Positions 7,667-17,549 of a stretch of DNA of 64,000 nt are shown piece by piece; positions within the stretch are counted from its first letter, which is position 1, and each line of letters starts with the position of its first letter. The DNA lies in contig NZ_JAGHQX010000014.1 of assembly GCF_017744095.1 (NCBI RefSeq), positions 1 through 64,000 of the forward strand. The letters run 5' to 3'. Under the pieces are notes generated by a model that searched no databases, was not told the origin of the DNA, and worked only from the letters and a program-made list of their open reading frames with translations. A program made the translations under genes and the position numbers. This DNA is from Shimia sp. R10_1 (GTDB taxonomy: Bacteria; Pseudomonadota; Alphaproteobacteria; Rhodobacterales; Rhodobacteraceae).

Positions 7667-8842
7667 TTAGGGACGCTCAAGGCACATAGCCACGCCCATG
7701 CCGCCGCCGATGCACAGCGTGGCGAGACCTTTTTTGGCGTCGCGACGTTTCATTTCAAACAGCAGTGTGTTGAGAATGCGTGCGCCAGATGCGCCAATCG
7801 GGTGCCCAATGGCGATGGCCCCGCCGTTCACGTTTACAATATCTGGGTTCCAGCCCATGTCTTTGTTCACGGCGCATGCTTGTGCTGCGAAGGCTTCGTT
7901 GGCTTCTACAAGATCAAGATCTTCCGCAGACCAGCCAGCTTTGTCCAATGCTTTGCGAGACGCATAGATCGGCCCAACACCCATGATGGATGGGTCAAGG
8001 CCAGCCGTGGCGTATGAGGCGATACGCGCGAGAGGCTCAATTCCGCGTTTTTCCGCTTCGTCTGCGCTCATCACGAGGGCGCCAGCAGCGCCGTCGTTCA
8101 GGCCAGAGGCGTTGGCGGCTGTGACTGTGCCATCTTTGGTGAACGCAGGGCGCATTTTGGCCATGGCTTCGAGTGTGGCCCCGTGACGGATGTACTCGTC
8201 CTTGTCCACAACGATGTCGCCCTTGCGGGTCTTTACGGTAAAGGGAACGATCTCATCGTCAAACTTACCGGCCTTCTGAGCGGCCTCAGCTTTGTTTTGC
8301 GACGCCAGTGCGAAGGCATCCTGCGCATCACGGCTGATTTGCCATTTTTCCGCGACGTTTTCAGCAGTTTGCCCCATATGATAGCCGTTGAAGGCATCCC
8401 ACAGTCCATCGCGGATCATGCTGTCAATGTACTTCACGTCGCCCATTTTCGTTCCGGCACGCAAATGTGCAACATGCGGGCTGAGCGTCATGTTTTCCTG
8501 TCCACCTGCGGCAACAATGTTCGCGTCGCCCAGTTGAATGTGTTGTGCCGCAAGCGCCACCGCGCGCAAGCCAGACCCACAAACTTGGTTGATGCCCCAA
8601 GCGGCGCTTTCAATAGGAAGGCCCGCATTGACATGGGCTTGACGCGCAGGGTTTTGACCTTGTCCACCTGTCAGGACTTGACCCAGAATGGTTTCCGAAA
8701 CGTCTGCTTTATCGATCCCCGCTCGGGCTACCAGCGCCTCAAGGACGGCTGCGCCAAGATCGTGTGCTGGGGTATTGGCGAATGATCCGCTGAAGCTTCC
8801 AACTGCGGTCCGGGCCGCGGAGGCGATCACTACGTTTGTCAT
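7667..8842 (-). CDS. phaA: Acetyl-CoA acetyltransferase (beta-ketothiolase)
   Basis: A 391-residue thiolase that condenses two acetyl-CoA to acetoacetyl-CoA. The acylated Cys is in [13 protein letters not shown] (about residue 88), the second catalytic set is [19 protein letters not shown] (His about residue 347) and the final Cys is in [11 protein letters not shown]. The length is standard for PhaA. AGAGGA precedes the ATG at 8842. The product feeds PhaB and, after reduction and dehydration, the crotonyl-CoA carboxylase/reductase encoded at 58 kb in this window. Confidence 0.95.
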   Translation of the reverse strand: MTNVVIASAARTAVGSFSGSFANTPAHDLGAAVLEALVARAGIDKADVSETILGQVLTGGQGQNPARQAHVNAGLPIESAAWGINQVCGSGLRAVALAAQHIQLGDANIVAAGGQENMTLSPHVAHLRAGTKMGDVKYIDSMIRDGLWDAFNGYHMGQTAENVAEKWQISRDAQDAFALASQNKAEAAQKAGKFDDEIVPFTVKTRKGDIVVDKDEYIRHGATLEAMAKMRPAFTKDGTVTAANASGLNDGAAGALVMSADEAEKRGIEPLARIASYATAGLDPSIMGVGPIYASRKALDKAGWSAEDLDLVEANEAFAAQACAVNKDMGWNPDIVNVNGGAIAIGHPIGASGARILNTLLFEMKRRDAKKGLATLCIGGGMGVAMCLERP

Positions 8843-8934
8843 GAAAAATTTCCTCTACCAAATTCCGGGTGGAACTTGGTTTTGGTCCTCCTCGACCACG
8901 CCTCCAAGCTCCCTCTCTGAGATGGATAGCGCAT

Positions 8935-8951
8935 TTGCCGCAGTGCGGCAA
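8935..8951. promoter_or_regulatory. TTGCCGCA/TGCGGCAA palindrome upstream of phaA
   Basis: A perfect palindrome with 8-base arms and a single central G, 93 bases upstream of the phaA start. It shares the TTGC...GCAA form with sites before phaB, mcl2 and ccr. The rest of the spacer between phaA and the EAL gene (8843-9037) shows nothing else that I can name. Confidence 0.45.
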
Positions 8952-9037
8952 CGGGCAGGGTGTCACACGGATCTGGATGTTGCTTCGCGCGCGGATCGGC
9001 GCCGATTTGATAGGCGCGTCAGCGTGTCTGTTTGCTT

Positions 9038-9880
9038 TTAGGCTGCGCTGGATCGCGCCTTGCGCGATTTCCATGGGGGCGAAATCGTCGGCGCGCCAAA
9101 CGCAAAGCCCTGCAAGCAATCAAATCCAAGGTCTGTCATCATCTGCGCGTCGGCTGGGCTTTCAATCCGGCTTGCGACTGAATGCATATCAAACCGCTCG
9201 CAGATTGCGGCTACGGCGCTTGCGAGCACCTGATTGGCGGCATCGTTTGCAATGTTTCTGCTGAATGAGCCGTCGAGTTTGATAATGTCGAAGTCGAAGT
9301 CGCGAAACACTGTCAGAGTGGTCAGTCCACTGGCATAGTCATCTAGGGCGAAAGACATGCCCTTAAGCTGCAGTTCTTCCATGAAACCCTTCACGATTTC
9401 AGGAACTTGGACAACAGACTTCTCCGAAATCTCGAAAATGAGCCGTTCTGGAATGGTTGCAGTACGTGACAAGCCGCGCTGCAAGCACTCCATCCATGGG
9501 GCATAGCCGATCGAACGTGCCGACATGTTCACAGAAAGGCGCAGGTTGGGTTGTTCCGCTAACGCCTGAAGGCCCAATTCGAGCGAAAGGACATCTAACT
9601 GGCGACCCAGCTCGCTGTCCTCGACCGATGACATAAAGTCTTTCGCCGGGATGATACGGCCAGTTTCATCAAGAACACGCACCAATGCCTCATAAAAGGC
9701 AGGTCGCTTGGTGTTTGCGGCTTGCACAACGGGTTGGTACGCAAGCAAAACTTGCTTGTGAGCAATGGCGTCTCGCACCATATCCAAGACGGAAGAGTCA
9801 CGCGTTTCAACAGCGTAGGCAAGCGGGCTGCGGTGCTCGCGTGATGGTTTGGCGGATTTTATTTTGGGCGTGCGACCCAT
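9038..9880 (-). CDS. EAL-domain protein with an altered active-site motif
   Basis: A 280-residue stand-alone EAL domain. Start 9880 is preferred because GAGAGG lies seven bases upstream; further ATGs at 9916 and 9943 lack one. EAL domains hydrolyse cyclic di-GMP. Seen in order: YEALVRVLD, LSVNMSAR (Asn), FEISEKS (Glu), FALDDYASG (Asp-Asp) and DIIKLDGSF (Lys). The motif that is usually AEGVET reads ASRIES, so the first Glu, the general base in characterised phosphodiesterases, is Ser. GFDCLQGFAFG keeps the late Gln. I infer reduced or no catalysis and perhaps a c-di-GMP receptor role. No GGDEF or sensor domain is present. Confidence 0.85.
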   Translation of the reverse strand: MGRTPKIKSAKPSREHRSPLAYAVETRDSSVLDMVRDAIAHKQVLLAYQPVVQAANTKRPAFYEALVRVLDETGRIIPAKDFMSSVEDSELGRQLDVLSLELGLQALAEQPNLRLSVNMSARSIGYAPWMECLQRGLSRTATIPERLIFEISEKSVVQVPEIVKGFMEELQLKGMSFALDDYASGLTTLTVFRDFDFDIIKLDGSFSRNIANDAANQVLASAVAAICERFDMHSVASRIESPADAQMMTDLGFDCLQGFAFGAPTISPPWKSRKARSSAA

Positions 9881-10077
9881 AGCTGCCTCTCGACTTTCTA
9901 ACGATGCGCTATGCATTTTAGGTGCAGACAAGTGAAACAACACTTAAACAGCCTATCGCGGGAGCGTTTGCCAGACGGTAAATCTGCTTATTTTTAGATA
10001 ACTTGGAAGCTTGAGATGGGCCGCGTATTCCAAAGCTGGAACGCAAAGCCAATGCGCAACCGCGGGTATGTGTCTGA

Positions 10078-10704
10078 TTAGTCAGACTTGTGCACAAGTC
10101 TGCATCCGTGATTGGAAGGGGTCGCGACGATTGGACGTAGAAGTTTTGGCGTTTTGCGCATGAGTTTGCGCGCCGATTTTGAACAACGCTTTAGCGCCTC
10201 TTGTTCGGCCTCTTTCCATGACGCCTCAGCCCAAGAGAAGCCAAATGCACCGTTGTTTGAGGCGGCAAAAGCCCCGAACCGCTTGCGATCTTGCAGGCGG
10301 AGATATTCTTTGAATTCGATATTCGCTTCGCGTGAAAGCGTTTGCGTGTTTTTCGTGGGTTTGTACTTCCTAGGTTTGACACGAGCATAGAGCACACAAT
10401 TCCGCGGTCTCTTGGACTTCGCTTGGCAAGCCGCGCGCGCATAGTAGTCTGCGAGCTCAACGGAATTGGTGTTTTGAAAGCTTCCCGCCACGCGCTCTGG
10501 GCGATTTACATAGATGCTGCCGAAGTACTCTGACTTACGGCGAAACTCTTTGAATTCAGATCTGGCTTCACCCTTCAAAGAAAAGTCTTTGATCTGCTCC
10601 AGTTTGCTTCGATTGCTTTGAATTGCAACAGACTGCGCTGCCAGCATTTCTGCTGACAGCAAGACGCCCAAAGGCAGCATTATGAGGCACAACAGACGGG
10701 TCAT
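10078..10704 (-). CDS. Exported basic protein with an internal duplication
   Basis: A 208-residue protein with a signal peptide (MTRLLCLIMLPLGVLLSAEMLAA). The mature part holds two related halves. Each begins with an EF-K-E(F/Y) helix (GEARSEFKEFRRKSEYFG and REANIEFKEYLRLQDRKRFG), then GSF/GAFGFS, a helix ending in AACQAK or ALKRCSK, and a second Cys (RNCVLYARV, HGCRLVHKSD). The pattern of an Ala-rich helix with Cys, then a Cys before a strand, recalls DUF4189-like exported domains. The lysine and arginine content is high. Function unknown; it lies between the EAL gene and a TlpA-like gene on the same strand. Confidence 0.7.
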   Translation of the reverse strand: MTRLLCLIMLPLGVLLSAEMLAAQSVAIQSNRSKLEQIKDFSLKGEARSEFKEFRRKSEYFGSIYVNRPERVAGSFQNTNSVELADYYARAACQAKSKRPRNCVLYARVKPRKYKPTKNTQTLSREANIEFKEYLRLQDRKRFGAFAASNNGAFGFSWAEASWKEAEQEALKRCSKSARKLMRKTPKLLRPIVATPSNHGCRLVHKSD

Positions 10705-10759
10705 TACAGCGGCACCTTATCGTTTTGGTGTTAATAAAGCTCCGCTAAATTCGATACTA

Positions 10760-11359
10760 TTATTGTGTAATTTCAATCACACTCGACAGAACTGCGCGCG
10801 CGGTTTCACTCGACCAATCCGCATCACCATGCAGACGCGCAATTTCCCGACCTTCTCGATCCAGCAGGACTGTCGCAGGCAGCCCGAGTACAGACATCTC
10901 GCGCGCGACCGTGCTTTTGGGGTCACGGTGTAGAGGTAGATTGGATACGTTTATTTCTTCAAAGAACTTTTCCATCGCCGGGACCATGTTGCGTCCCGTC
11001 GCAAGTGTCACCACTTCGAAATCGTCACCAGAGAGCTGTGTTTGCAACTCTGAAAGCATGGGCATTTCATGGCGACACGGTGCGCACCAAGTTGCCCAAA
11101 AGTTCAGTAGCACCACTTTGCCTTTGTAGTCCTGCAGCGTCGCTTCACCGCCATCGCCCTTGATGAACGGGCTTTCCGAGATTTGTTTTGCTGCTGGGTG
11201 GAAAATCAGCTTTCGCATGTCACCATCACGCAGCTCTTTGGCTGCTGTGTAGTCGACATCTGCAGCCTGCGCAGGCGCGCTGACTGTGACAAAGGAGAAG
11301 GCAGCAATTGCGCAAGCTGCCAAGCCTGTATAAACCATCGCGGACCAATTTCGTTTCAT
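10760..11359 (-). CDS. TlpA-family thiol-disulfide oxidoreductase
   Basis: A 199-residue periplasmic thioredoxin-fold protein. The start at 11359 gives an N-terminal signal anchor ([12 protein letters not shown], then a hydrophobic run ending in APAQAA). The active site is [14 protein letters not shown], the CxxC of the TlpA/ResA group, followed by [13 protein letters not shown] with the cis-proline. Such proteins reduce disulfides in periplasmic partners, often during cytochrome maturation. The start lies only 22 bases from the divergent argH start. A frame-extended version up to 11467 would overlap argH and is not supported. Confidence 0.88.
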   Translation of the reverse strand: MKRNWSAMVYTGLAACAIAAFSFVTVSAPAQAADVDYTAAKELRDGDMRKLIFHPAAKQISESPFIKGDGGEATLQDYKGKVVLLNFWATWCAPCRHEMPMLSELQTQLSGDDFEVVTLATGRNMVPAMEKFFEEINVSNLPLHRDPKSTVAREMSVLGLPATVLLDREGREIARLHGDADWSSETARAVLSSVIEITQ

Positions 11360-11381
11360 TTTCGCTCCAAAAGGGCTGCTC

Positions 11382-12773
11382 ATGACCAAAGATACCTCGA
11401 ACCAGATGTGGGGCGGCCGTTTTGCCGCTGGACCAGACGCCATAATGGAAGCGATTAACGCCTCCATCGGGTTCGATCAGCGAATGGCAGCACAGGACAT
11501 TGCTGGTTCTCGGGCCCATGCGGCGATGCTCGCCAAGACAGGCATCCTGACAGATACCGATGCGGAAGCTATTCGGGAAGGGCTGCTCACGGTCTTGTCA
11601 GAGATTGAAAGCGGAAGCTTTGAATTCTCGACCGCGCTCGAAGACATTCACATGAATGTAGAGGCGCGTCTTAAGGATCTTATTGGAGAGCCTGCAGGGC
11701 GTTTGCACACTGGACGGAGCCGGAATGACCAAGTGGCGACCGATTTTAAGCTTTGGGTACGCGATCAAATTGATGCGGCGATTTCTGGTATCGAAGCTCT
11801 CATTCGCGCCTTTGTGGCGCAGGCAGAGGTCGGTGCGGACTGGGTGATGCCGGGCTTTACCCACCTGCAAACAGCGCAGCCTGTGACGTGGGGACATCAC
11901 ATGATGGCCTATGTCGAAATGTTCGGTCGTGACCTCAGCCGTTTCAAAGATGCGCGTGTGCGGATGAACGAATCGCCTTTGGGTGCAGCCGCATTGGCCG
12001 GGACCTCTTTTCCAATTGATCGGGAGATGACGGCGGCGGCATTGGGTTTTGACCGTCCGGCAGCAAATTCCCTCGATGCGGTTGCGGATCGTGACTTTGC
12101 GCTGGAATTCCTGTCTGCAGCGAGCATCTGCGCGATGCACCTGAGCCGTTTTGCCGAAGAGCTGGTGATCTGGTCATCCGCGCAGTTCCGGTTCGTGACG
12201 CTGTCAGATCGGTTCTCTACCGGCAGTTCCATCATGCCGCAGAAGAAAAACCCGGATGCAGCTGAATTGATCCGTGCGAAGATTGGTCGGATTTTTGGTG
12301 CCAACACCGCTTTGCTGATGGTGATGAAGGGGCTACCGTTGACCTATTCCAAAGATATGCAGGAAGACAAAGAGCAGGTCTTTGATGCAGCGGACAACCT
12401 GATGCTGGCGCTGGCGGCGATGGAGGGCATGGTCAAAGACATGACCGCCAACCGTGAAAGTCTGGAGGCGGCAGCGGGAAGCGGGTTCTCAACTGCGACT
12501 GATCTGGCTGATTGGTTGGTGCGTGCGCTTAATATGCCCTTCCGCGATGCGCACCACGTGACGGGCTCTTTGGTCGCAATGGCGGAGAGCAAGAACTGCG
12601 ATCTTCCAGACCTGACACTGGAAGACATGCAAAGCGTTCACGCCGAAATCACGGATGATGTATTCGGCGTGCTGGGCGTGCATAATTCTGTGTCTTCGCG
12701 CATGTCCTATGGTGGTACGGCACCGCAGAGAGTGCGCGAACAGATCACCGCGTGGCGTGAAAAACTGAGCTAA
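11382..12773 (+). CDS. argH: Argininosuccinate lyase
   Basis: A 463-residue enzyme for the last step of arginine synthesis, splitting argininosuccinate into arginine and fumarate. The fumarase/aspartase-superfamily signature [12 protein letters not shown] is at about residue 285; [15 protein letters not shown] and the catalytic-His region [15 protein letters not shown] are intact. It begins with MWGGRF after a short leader. It diverges from the tlpA-like gene with 22 bases between start codons, so each promoter must reach into the other's coding region. A strong terminator follows. Confidence 0.96.
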   Translation: MTKDTSNQMWGGRFAAGPDAIMEAINASIGFDQRMAAQDIAGSRAHAAMLAKTGILTDTDAEAIREGLLTVLSEIESGSFEFSTALEDIHMNVEARLKDLIGEPAGRLHTGRSRNDQVATDFKLWVRDQIDAAISGIEALIRAFVAQAEVGADWVMPGFTHLQTAQPVTWGHHMMAYVEMFGRDLSRFKDARVRMNESPLGAAALAGTSFPIDREMTAAALGFDRPAANSLDAVADRDFALEFLSAASICAMHLSRFAEELVIWSSAQFRFVTLSDRFSTGSSIMPQKKNPDAAELIRAKIGRIFGANTALLMVMKGLPLTYSKDMQEDKEQVFDAADNLMLALAAMEGMVKDMTANRESLEAAAGSGFSTATDLADWLVRALNMPFRDAHHVTGSLVAMAESKNCDLPDLTLEDMQSVHAEITDDVFGVLGVHNSVSSRMSYGGTAPQRVREQITAWREKLS

Positions 12774-12794
12774 ATTCAACAGATGTGTATTGGG

Positions 12795-12826
12795 TGTGCC
12801 CCGACTTTTTCGGGGCACTTTGCTTT
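12795..12826 (+). terminator. Rho-independent terminator of argH
   Basis: GTGCCCCGA pairs perfectly with TCGGGGCAC around a CTTTT loop and is followed by TTTGCTTTT. Confidence 0.88.
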
Positions 12827-12904
12827 TGGTCGAGTGGCCAATAGTTTTGCCTCTGGGGGCGCAATGCGTTAAGTCTGCAAGTGTATTTTGGGGAGAATGA
12901 TCCG

Positions 12905-13102
12905 ATGCTGCGAGTCGTTTTTGTTGTGTTGAGCCTTCTGGCGGTTGCCGCCTGCGGTGCGGATGGAGAACCCTTTAAGCCACGGGCCAATGCAAACATA
13001 GGCATTGGATCTGATGGCGTTCACACCTCGGGTAGCGTTGGTCTGAGCAATGGGACTGTCAGTGTCTCAATCGGCGGTGGATGCCGCTGGTATGGTTGCT
13101 GA
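12905..13102 (+). CDS. Small glycine-rich lipoprotein
   Basis: A 65-residue protein with a lipoprotein signal: a hydrophobic stretch VVFVVLSLLAVAAC with the lipobox ending at Cys, followed by GADGEP. The mature part is short and rich in Gly and Ser (NIGIGSDGVHTSGSVGLSNGT) and ends with GGGCRWYGC, which holds two more cysteines. GGGGAGA precedes ATG 12905. It is probably lipid-anchored in the envelope; no function can be assigned. It lies between argH and lysA. Confidence 0.75.
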   Translation: MLRVVFVVLSLLAVAACGADGEPFKPRANANIGIGSDGVHTSGSVGLSNGTVSVSIGGGCRWYGC

Positions 13103-13220
13103 GTGACGCATCCAGTTTGGCTGCTTCAGAACGGTTTGATATCCCTATCATTTTGATCTGAGCGCAGTCGATTTGCGTAACATCTGCAAACACATTTCCG
13201 CGTGTGAGCAAGGGGGTGCT

Positions 13221-13538
13221 ATGACCATAATTCGTTGGATTTACCTTGGCTTGGCCATCTGGGGTGCCATTATGCCGATGCGCTATTTTGGTCCATGGAT
13301 CGTTGAAAATGGCTTCGATCTTCCGGCATTGGTCGCCTTATGGAAGGCCAACCCAGCGGTGACTGGGATCTACTGGGATCTGGTGATTTCAGCGATCGTG
13401 CTGACCGTTTGGGTGATTTACGAGACTGTGACCCGACGCAACTGGATGGGGCTGTTGGCGATCCCCGCAACTTGGATGGTTGGTGTGAGTTTCGGCCTAC
13501 CTCTGTTCCTCTTTTTGCGCTCAGCGCCAAGGAATTGA
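13221..13538 (+). CDS. DUF2834-like small membrane protein
   Basis: A 105-residue protein with three hydrophobic helices: IIRWIYLGLAIWGAIMPM, IYWDLVISAIVLTVWVIYE and MGLLAIPATWMVGVSFGLPLFLFL. The PMRYF motif and the WDLVISA...VWVI pattern fit DUF2834 membrane proteins, which have no known role. ATG 13221 follows AGGGGGTG; the upstream in-frame start at 13173 has no such site. Confidence 0.7.
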   Translation: MTIIRWIYLGLAIWGAIMPMRYFGPWIVENGFDLPALVALWKANPAVTGIYWDLVISAIVLTVWVIYETVTRRNWMGLLAIPATWMVGVSFGLPLFLFLRSAPRN

Positions 13539-13638
13539 TGTCTTTCTGCTGAAAGAATGGCTGGCAGGATTGAACGGATCATGTCTGCCGCGTAAGAGGG
13601 ATTGAAAGCGGCGCACGGGACTTCAGGAGAGCACGGCC

Positions 13639-14904
13639 ATGGATCATTTTCTTTATCGCGATGGTGTTTTGCATGCTGAAGACGTGCCTGTCTCAGAGAT
13701 AGCTGCCGAAGTTGGTACGCCTTTTTATTGCTACTCTACTGCGACCTTGGAACGGCACTTTCGCCTTTTTGACGAAGCGTTAGAAGGCACTGACCACCTT
13801 GTGTGCTATGCCATGAAGGCGGCGTCGAACCAGGCCATCCTAAAAACGCTTGCCGCGCTTGGGGCTGGCATGGATGTGGTGTCGGGCGGCGAATATGCGC
13901 GTGCCAGAGCAGCAGGTGTCCCTGGTGACAAAATCGTGTTTTCCGGAGTTGGCAAAACGGAAGAAGAGATTGAGGCTGCTCTGACGGGTGGCATTCGTCA
14001 GTTCAACGTCGAAAGTGAGCCTGAAATGGCTGTGATCAGCGCTGTTGCCACGCGACTGCGTGTCGAGGCGCCTATCACCATCCGTGTGAACCCGGATGTG
14101 GATGCAAAAACTCATGCCAAGATCGCAACCGGGAAGTCAGAGAACAAATTTGGGATTCCAATCAGCCGTGCACGGGAAGTTTATGCGCTCGCTGCATCTT
14201 TGCCCGGACTGAAGGTTGTTGGCATAGATGTACACATCGGCAGCCAGCTCACGCAATTAGAGCCTTTTGCGGCGGCGTATCGTAAGGTGGCGGAGCTGAC
14301 TGAAACACTTCGCGCAGATGGCCACGACATCAAACGATTGGATCTGGGCGGTGGTCTTGGAATTCCCTATGAGCGCTCAAATACAGCGCCGCCACTGCCC
14401 GTTGAATACGGTGAAATGGTCAAGCGGGAGCTCGGCCATTTGGGGTGTGAAATCGAGATTGAGCCAGGCCGGCTTATCGCTGGAAACGCCGGAATTATGG
14501 TCAGCAAGGTGATTTATGTGAAATCCGGTGAGGATCGCGAGTTTCTGATCGTTGATGGCGCGATGAATGATCTGATCCGTCCCGCGATGTATGAAGCACA
14601 CCATGATATCGTGCCAGTGCAAGAAGCCGCCGCAGGCCAAGAGCCTGCACAATATGATATTGTTGGCCCTGTCTGTGAAACCGGCGATACTTTTGCGAAA
14701 GAGCGTGAAATGGCGCCAATGGCGGCAGGTGATCTGGTCGCATTTCGAAGCGCGGGCGCATACGGGGCCGTGATGTCGAGCGAATACAACACGCGTCCTC
14801 TGATACCAGAGGTGTTGGTGCACGGCGATCAATTTGCGGTTATCCGCCGACGCCCAAGCTATGAAGAGATGATAAATCGCGATAGCATTCCAGAATGGTT
14901 GTAG
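13639..14904 (+). CDS. lysA: Diaminopimelate decarboxylase
   Basis: A 421-residue PLP enzyme that decarboxylates meso-diaminopimelate to lysine. The PLP lysine is in VCYAMKAASNQ (about residue 60), the phosphate loop in GGGLGIPY, the HIGSQ motif at about 200, EPGRLIAGNAG at about 280, and the substrate cysteine in GPVCETGDTFAKE at about 345. All key residues are present and the length is normal. CAGGAGAG precedes the ATG. The DUF4175 gene starts 36 bases after its stop and may be cotranscribed. Confidence 0.96.
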   Translation: MDHFLYRDGVLHAEDVPVSEIAAEVGTPFYCYSTATLERHFRLFDEALEGTDHLVCYAMKAASNQAILKTLAALGAGMDVVSGGEYARARAAGVPGDKIVFSGVGKTEEEIEAALTGGIRQFNVESEPEMAVISAVATRLRVEAPITIRVNPDVDAKTHAKIATGKSENKFGIPISRAREVYALAASLPGLKVVGIDVHIGSQLTQLEPFAAAYRKVAELTETLRADGHDIKRLDLGGGLGIPYERSNTAPPLPVEYGEMVKRELGHLGCEIEIEPGRLIAGNAGIMVSKVIYVKSGEDREFLIVDGAMNDLIRPAMYEAHHDIVPVQEAAAGQEPAQYDIVGPVCETGDTFAKEREMAPMAAGDLVAFRSAGAYGAVMSSEYNTRPLIPEVLVHGDQFAVIRRRPSYEEMINRDSIPEWL

Positions 14905-14940
14905 GGCCTGGCGGCCCATTGCGATGCGGATGGGAGTGAA

Positions 14941-17508
14941 GTGGTCAATAAAAACGGGTCTCAAGTTGCGCTAAAACGACTTGGCAGAGTGATTGCTCTG
15001 ACTCGTTTGGGCCTTTTTGCAGAATCGCTTACCCGTGCGTTCTGGCCCGTCTGGACCATTCTTATCGTTGTGCTTGCGGCGCTCATGACCGGACTGCACG
15101 AGGTTTTGCCGTTAGAAGTCACTTGGGTTGGTGGCGTTTTGGCGGTTGTGAGCCTAACCTGCACAGCGGTTATCGGCGCGCGGCGTTTTGTTTTCCCGAC
15201 TCAGGAGATCGCAGAGGCACGGCTGGATGCGACTCTTCCTGGCCGTCCAATTCAAGCGCTGCGCGATACTCCCGCTGTTGGAAGGGGCGACGCCGCTTCC
15301 GAGGCGCTTTGGCAGGCACATCAGGGGCGCATGGCGACGCGCACCGAAGGCGCCAAGGTCGTTCAGCCGAACCTGCAGATTTCCTATCTTGATCCATTTG
15401 GTTTGCGCCATATTGCGATGCTGTTTTTCATGGTCGCGCTGGTTTTTGGTTCGGCCGCAAATCTCACGACCATCCAAGATCTCGGCACGCCACGGGGGAG
15501 TGCGCTGGCGAGTGGTCCGACATGGGAAGGCTGGATTGAGCCTCCGTCCTACACCGGAAAGCCGGCACTCTATTTGAACGACTTGCCGGAAGGGGCGTTG
15601 GAGCTCCCCGAGGGCAGTCATGTGCTTTTGAGGCTTTATGGGGAAGTCGGCGCTTTAACGGTTGCAGAAACAATTTCTGGACGCACTGGGCCTGTCGAAA
15701 GCGCTGCGGATGCCGAACAGAGCTTTGAGGTTACGCAATCTGGAATGCTTGATATTGCGGGGCCGGGCGGCGCGCGCTGGGACATCGCTTTGCTGCCAGA
15801 TGGCGCCCCAACAGTGATGGCGCTTGCGCAACCCGAGACATCTGGCCGCGGTGAAATGACTTTGCCGTTTGAAGCGACTGATGACTATAGCGTTGTTGGT
15901 GGCAGTGCCACTGTGCGCTTGGATCTCGACGCAATCGAACGCAAATATGGCCTGCGCGTTCCACCAGAGGCAAGACCTGACGTGGACGTCCCGCTGCCAC
16001 TCCCGATCTCAGGGGATCGCGCGTATTTCCAAGAAGTTCTCATTGAAGATTTCTCAAAGCATCCCTGGGCGCATTTGCCGGTCGAGGTGACACTTACGGT
16101 GAAAGACGACGCAGGGCTTACGGGTACGACAGGGCCTATGCGGTTTGATCTGCCGGCCCGACGGTTTTTTGATCCTCTGGCGGCAGCGATCATAGAATTG
16201 CGGCGCGATCTTCTTTGGTCAAAGGACAATGGCACGCGTGTTGCGCAGCTGATGCGCGCGATTTCGCACCGGCCGGAGGAAGGAGTCTTCAAGCAGGAAA
16301 CCGATTACCTTCGGTTTCGCACAATACTGACGCGGCTTGAAACAAACCTAACGCATGGTTTGAGCAGCGAGAAGCGTGATGAATTCGCAGAAGCGCTGTG
16401 GGCGCTGGCTCTGGATCTGGAAGAAGGTGCGCTTGGCGACGCGGCTGAACGGCTTCGGCAAGCGCAAGAGCGACTCTCCGAGGCGATGAAGAACGGCGCA
16501 AGTGAGTCCGAGATCGCACGTTTGATGCAGGAGCTTCGAGAGGCCACCGATGATTACCTGCGAGAGTTGGCCCGTCGTGAGCCGCAGCAGGGGGACGGTC
16601 AGGAAAATCAAGAGACTGCACAGAACCGTATGCAGCTCAATCAAAATGACCTTCAGCGTATGATGGATCGCATTCAAGAGCTGATGGAACAAGGCCGGAT
16701 GGCGGAAGCGCAGCAAGCGTTGGAAGAGCTTCAGCGCATGATGGAGAATATGCGTGTCACCCAAGGTCAGGGCCAACAGGGCGAGGGGGAGCAGGCTATG
16801 GAGGGGCTCGCTGATACTTTGCGAGAACAACAAGGTCTGTCTGACGAAGCGTTCCGAGAGTTGCAGGAGCAATTTAACCCGGGTGCACAAAGTGGCCAAT
16901 CAAGCGAAAATCAGGGTTTTAATGGCGGCGAAGGACGTGGTCAGTCTCATGATGGCACCGGCGGTGAAGGACGGGGTGAGGGCGAAGGTCAGCAGGGTCA
17001 GTCTGATGGGGCGCAGCCGGGGCAATCCGAGGCACTCGAAGATCGCCAGCGCGCTTTACGTCAAGAATTGAACAGGCAGCTTGGTAATCTGCCGGGACAG
17101 GGGACGCCCGAAGGCGACGCTGCCCGTGAGGCGCTTGATCAGGCCGAAGGCGCTATGCAGGGCGCCGAAGACGCGTTGCGCCAAGATGATTTAGCGACCG
17201 CAATAGACCGGCAGGCCGAAGCCATGGATGCCCTGCGCGAAGGGCTGCGCAACCTGGGTGAGGCAATGGCTCAGCAGCAGCAAGACGGCCAGCAAGGCAC
17301 TGCAGAGGCGCAAGGCAACGCGCAGGATCCGCTTGGGCGCAGCCAAGGCAATCGCGGCGCTGCAGGAACGCAGGAAGGATTGCTGCAAGGCGAAGATGTG
17401 TATCGCCAAGCGCGCCGCTTGCTTGATGAGATTCGACGCCGTGCTGGAGAGGCCGAGCGCCCTGAAATTGAACGCAATTATCTGGAGCGTTTGCTCGATC
17501 GGTTCTAG
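14941..17508 (+). CDS. DUF4175/TIGR02302-family membrane protein with low-complexity C-terminus
   Basis: An 855-residue protein starting at GTG 14941 after a GGGAG site. The N-terminus has two closely spaced membrane helices (FWPVWTILIVVLAALMTGL and LPLEVTWVGGVLAVVSLT) and a third near residue 155 (IAMLFFMVALVFGSA). A beta-rich extracytoplasmic domain follows, then long charged helices from about 460. The C-terminal third is rich in Gln, Glu and Gly (MMDRIQELMEQGRMAEAQQ, then GQ/GEG repeats), ending in a conserved-looking YRQARRLLDEIRRRAGE block. This layout matches a family confined largely to alphaproteobacteria, with no proven role. It follows lysA directly. Confidence 0.85.
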   Translation: MVNKNGSQVALKRLGRVIALTRLGLFAESLTRAFWPVWTILIVVLAALMTGLHEVLPLEVTWVGGVLAVVSLTCTAVIGARRFVFPTQEIAEARLDATLPGRPIQALRDTPAVGRGDAASEALWQAHQGRMATRTEGAKVVQPNLQISYLDPFGLRHIAMLFFMVALVFGSAANLTTIQDLGTPRGSALASGPTWEGWIEPPSYTGKPALYLNDLPEGALELPEGSHVLLRLYGEVGALTVAETISGRTGPVESAADAEQSFEVTQSGMLDIAGPGGARWDIALLPDGAPTVMALAQPETSGRGEMTLPFEATDDYSVVGGSATVRLDLDAIERKYGLRVPPEARPDVDVPLPLPISGDRAYFQEVLIEDFSKHPWAHLPVEVTLTVKDDAGLTGTTGPMRFDLPARRFFDPLAAAIIELRRDLLWSKDNGTRVAQLMRAISHRPEEGVFKQETDYLRFRTILTRLETNLTHGLSSEKRDEFAEALWALALDLEEGALGDAAERLRQAQERLSEAMKNGASESEIARLMQELREATDDYLRELARREPQQGDGQENQETAQNRMQLNQNDLQRMMDRIQELMEQGRMAEAQQALEELQRMMENMRVTQGQGQQGEGEQAMEGLADTLREQQGLSDEAFRELQEQFNPGAQSGQSSENQGFNGGEGRGQSHDGTGGEGRGEGEGQQGQSDGAQPGQSEALEDRQRALRQELNRQLGNLPGQGTPEGDAAREALDQAEGAMQGAEDALRQDDLATAIDRQAEAMDALREGLRNLGEAMAQQQQDGQQGTAEAQGNAQDPLGRSQGNRGAAGTQEGLLQGEDVYRQARRLLDEIRRRAGEAERPEIERNYLERLLDRF

Positions 17509-17549
17509 GCCTATCGCGTTGGGGTCAAACGGAACAGTCAGGCTGTATA

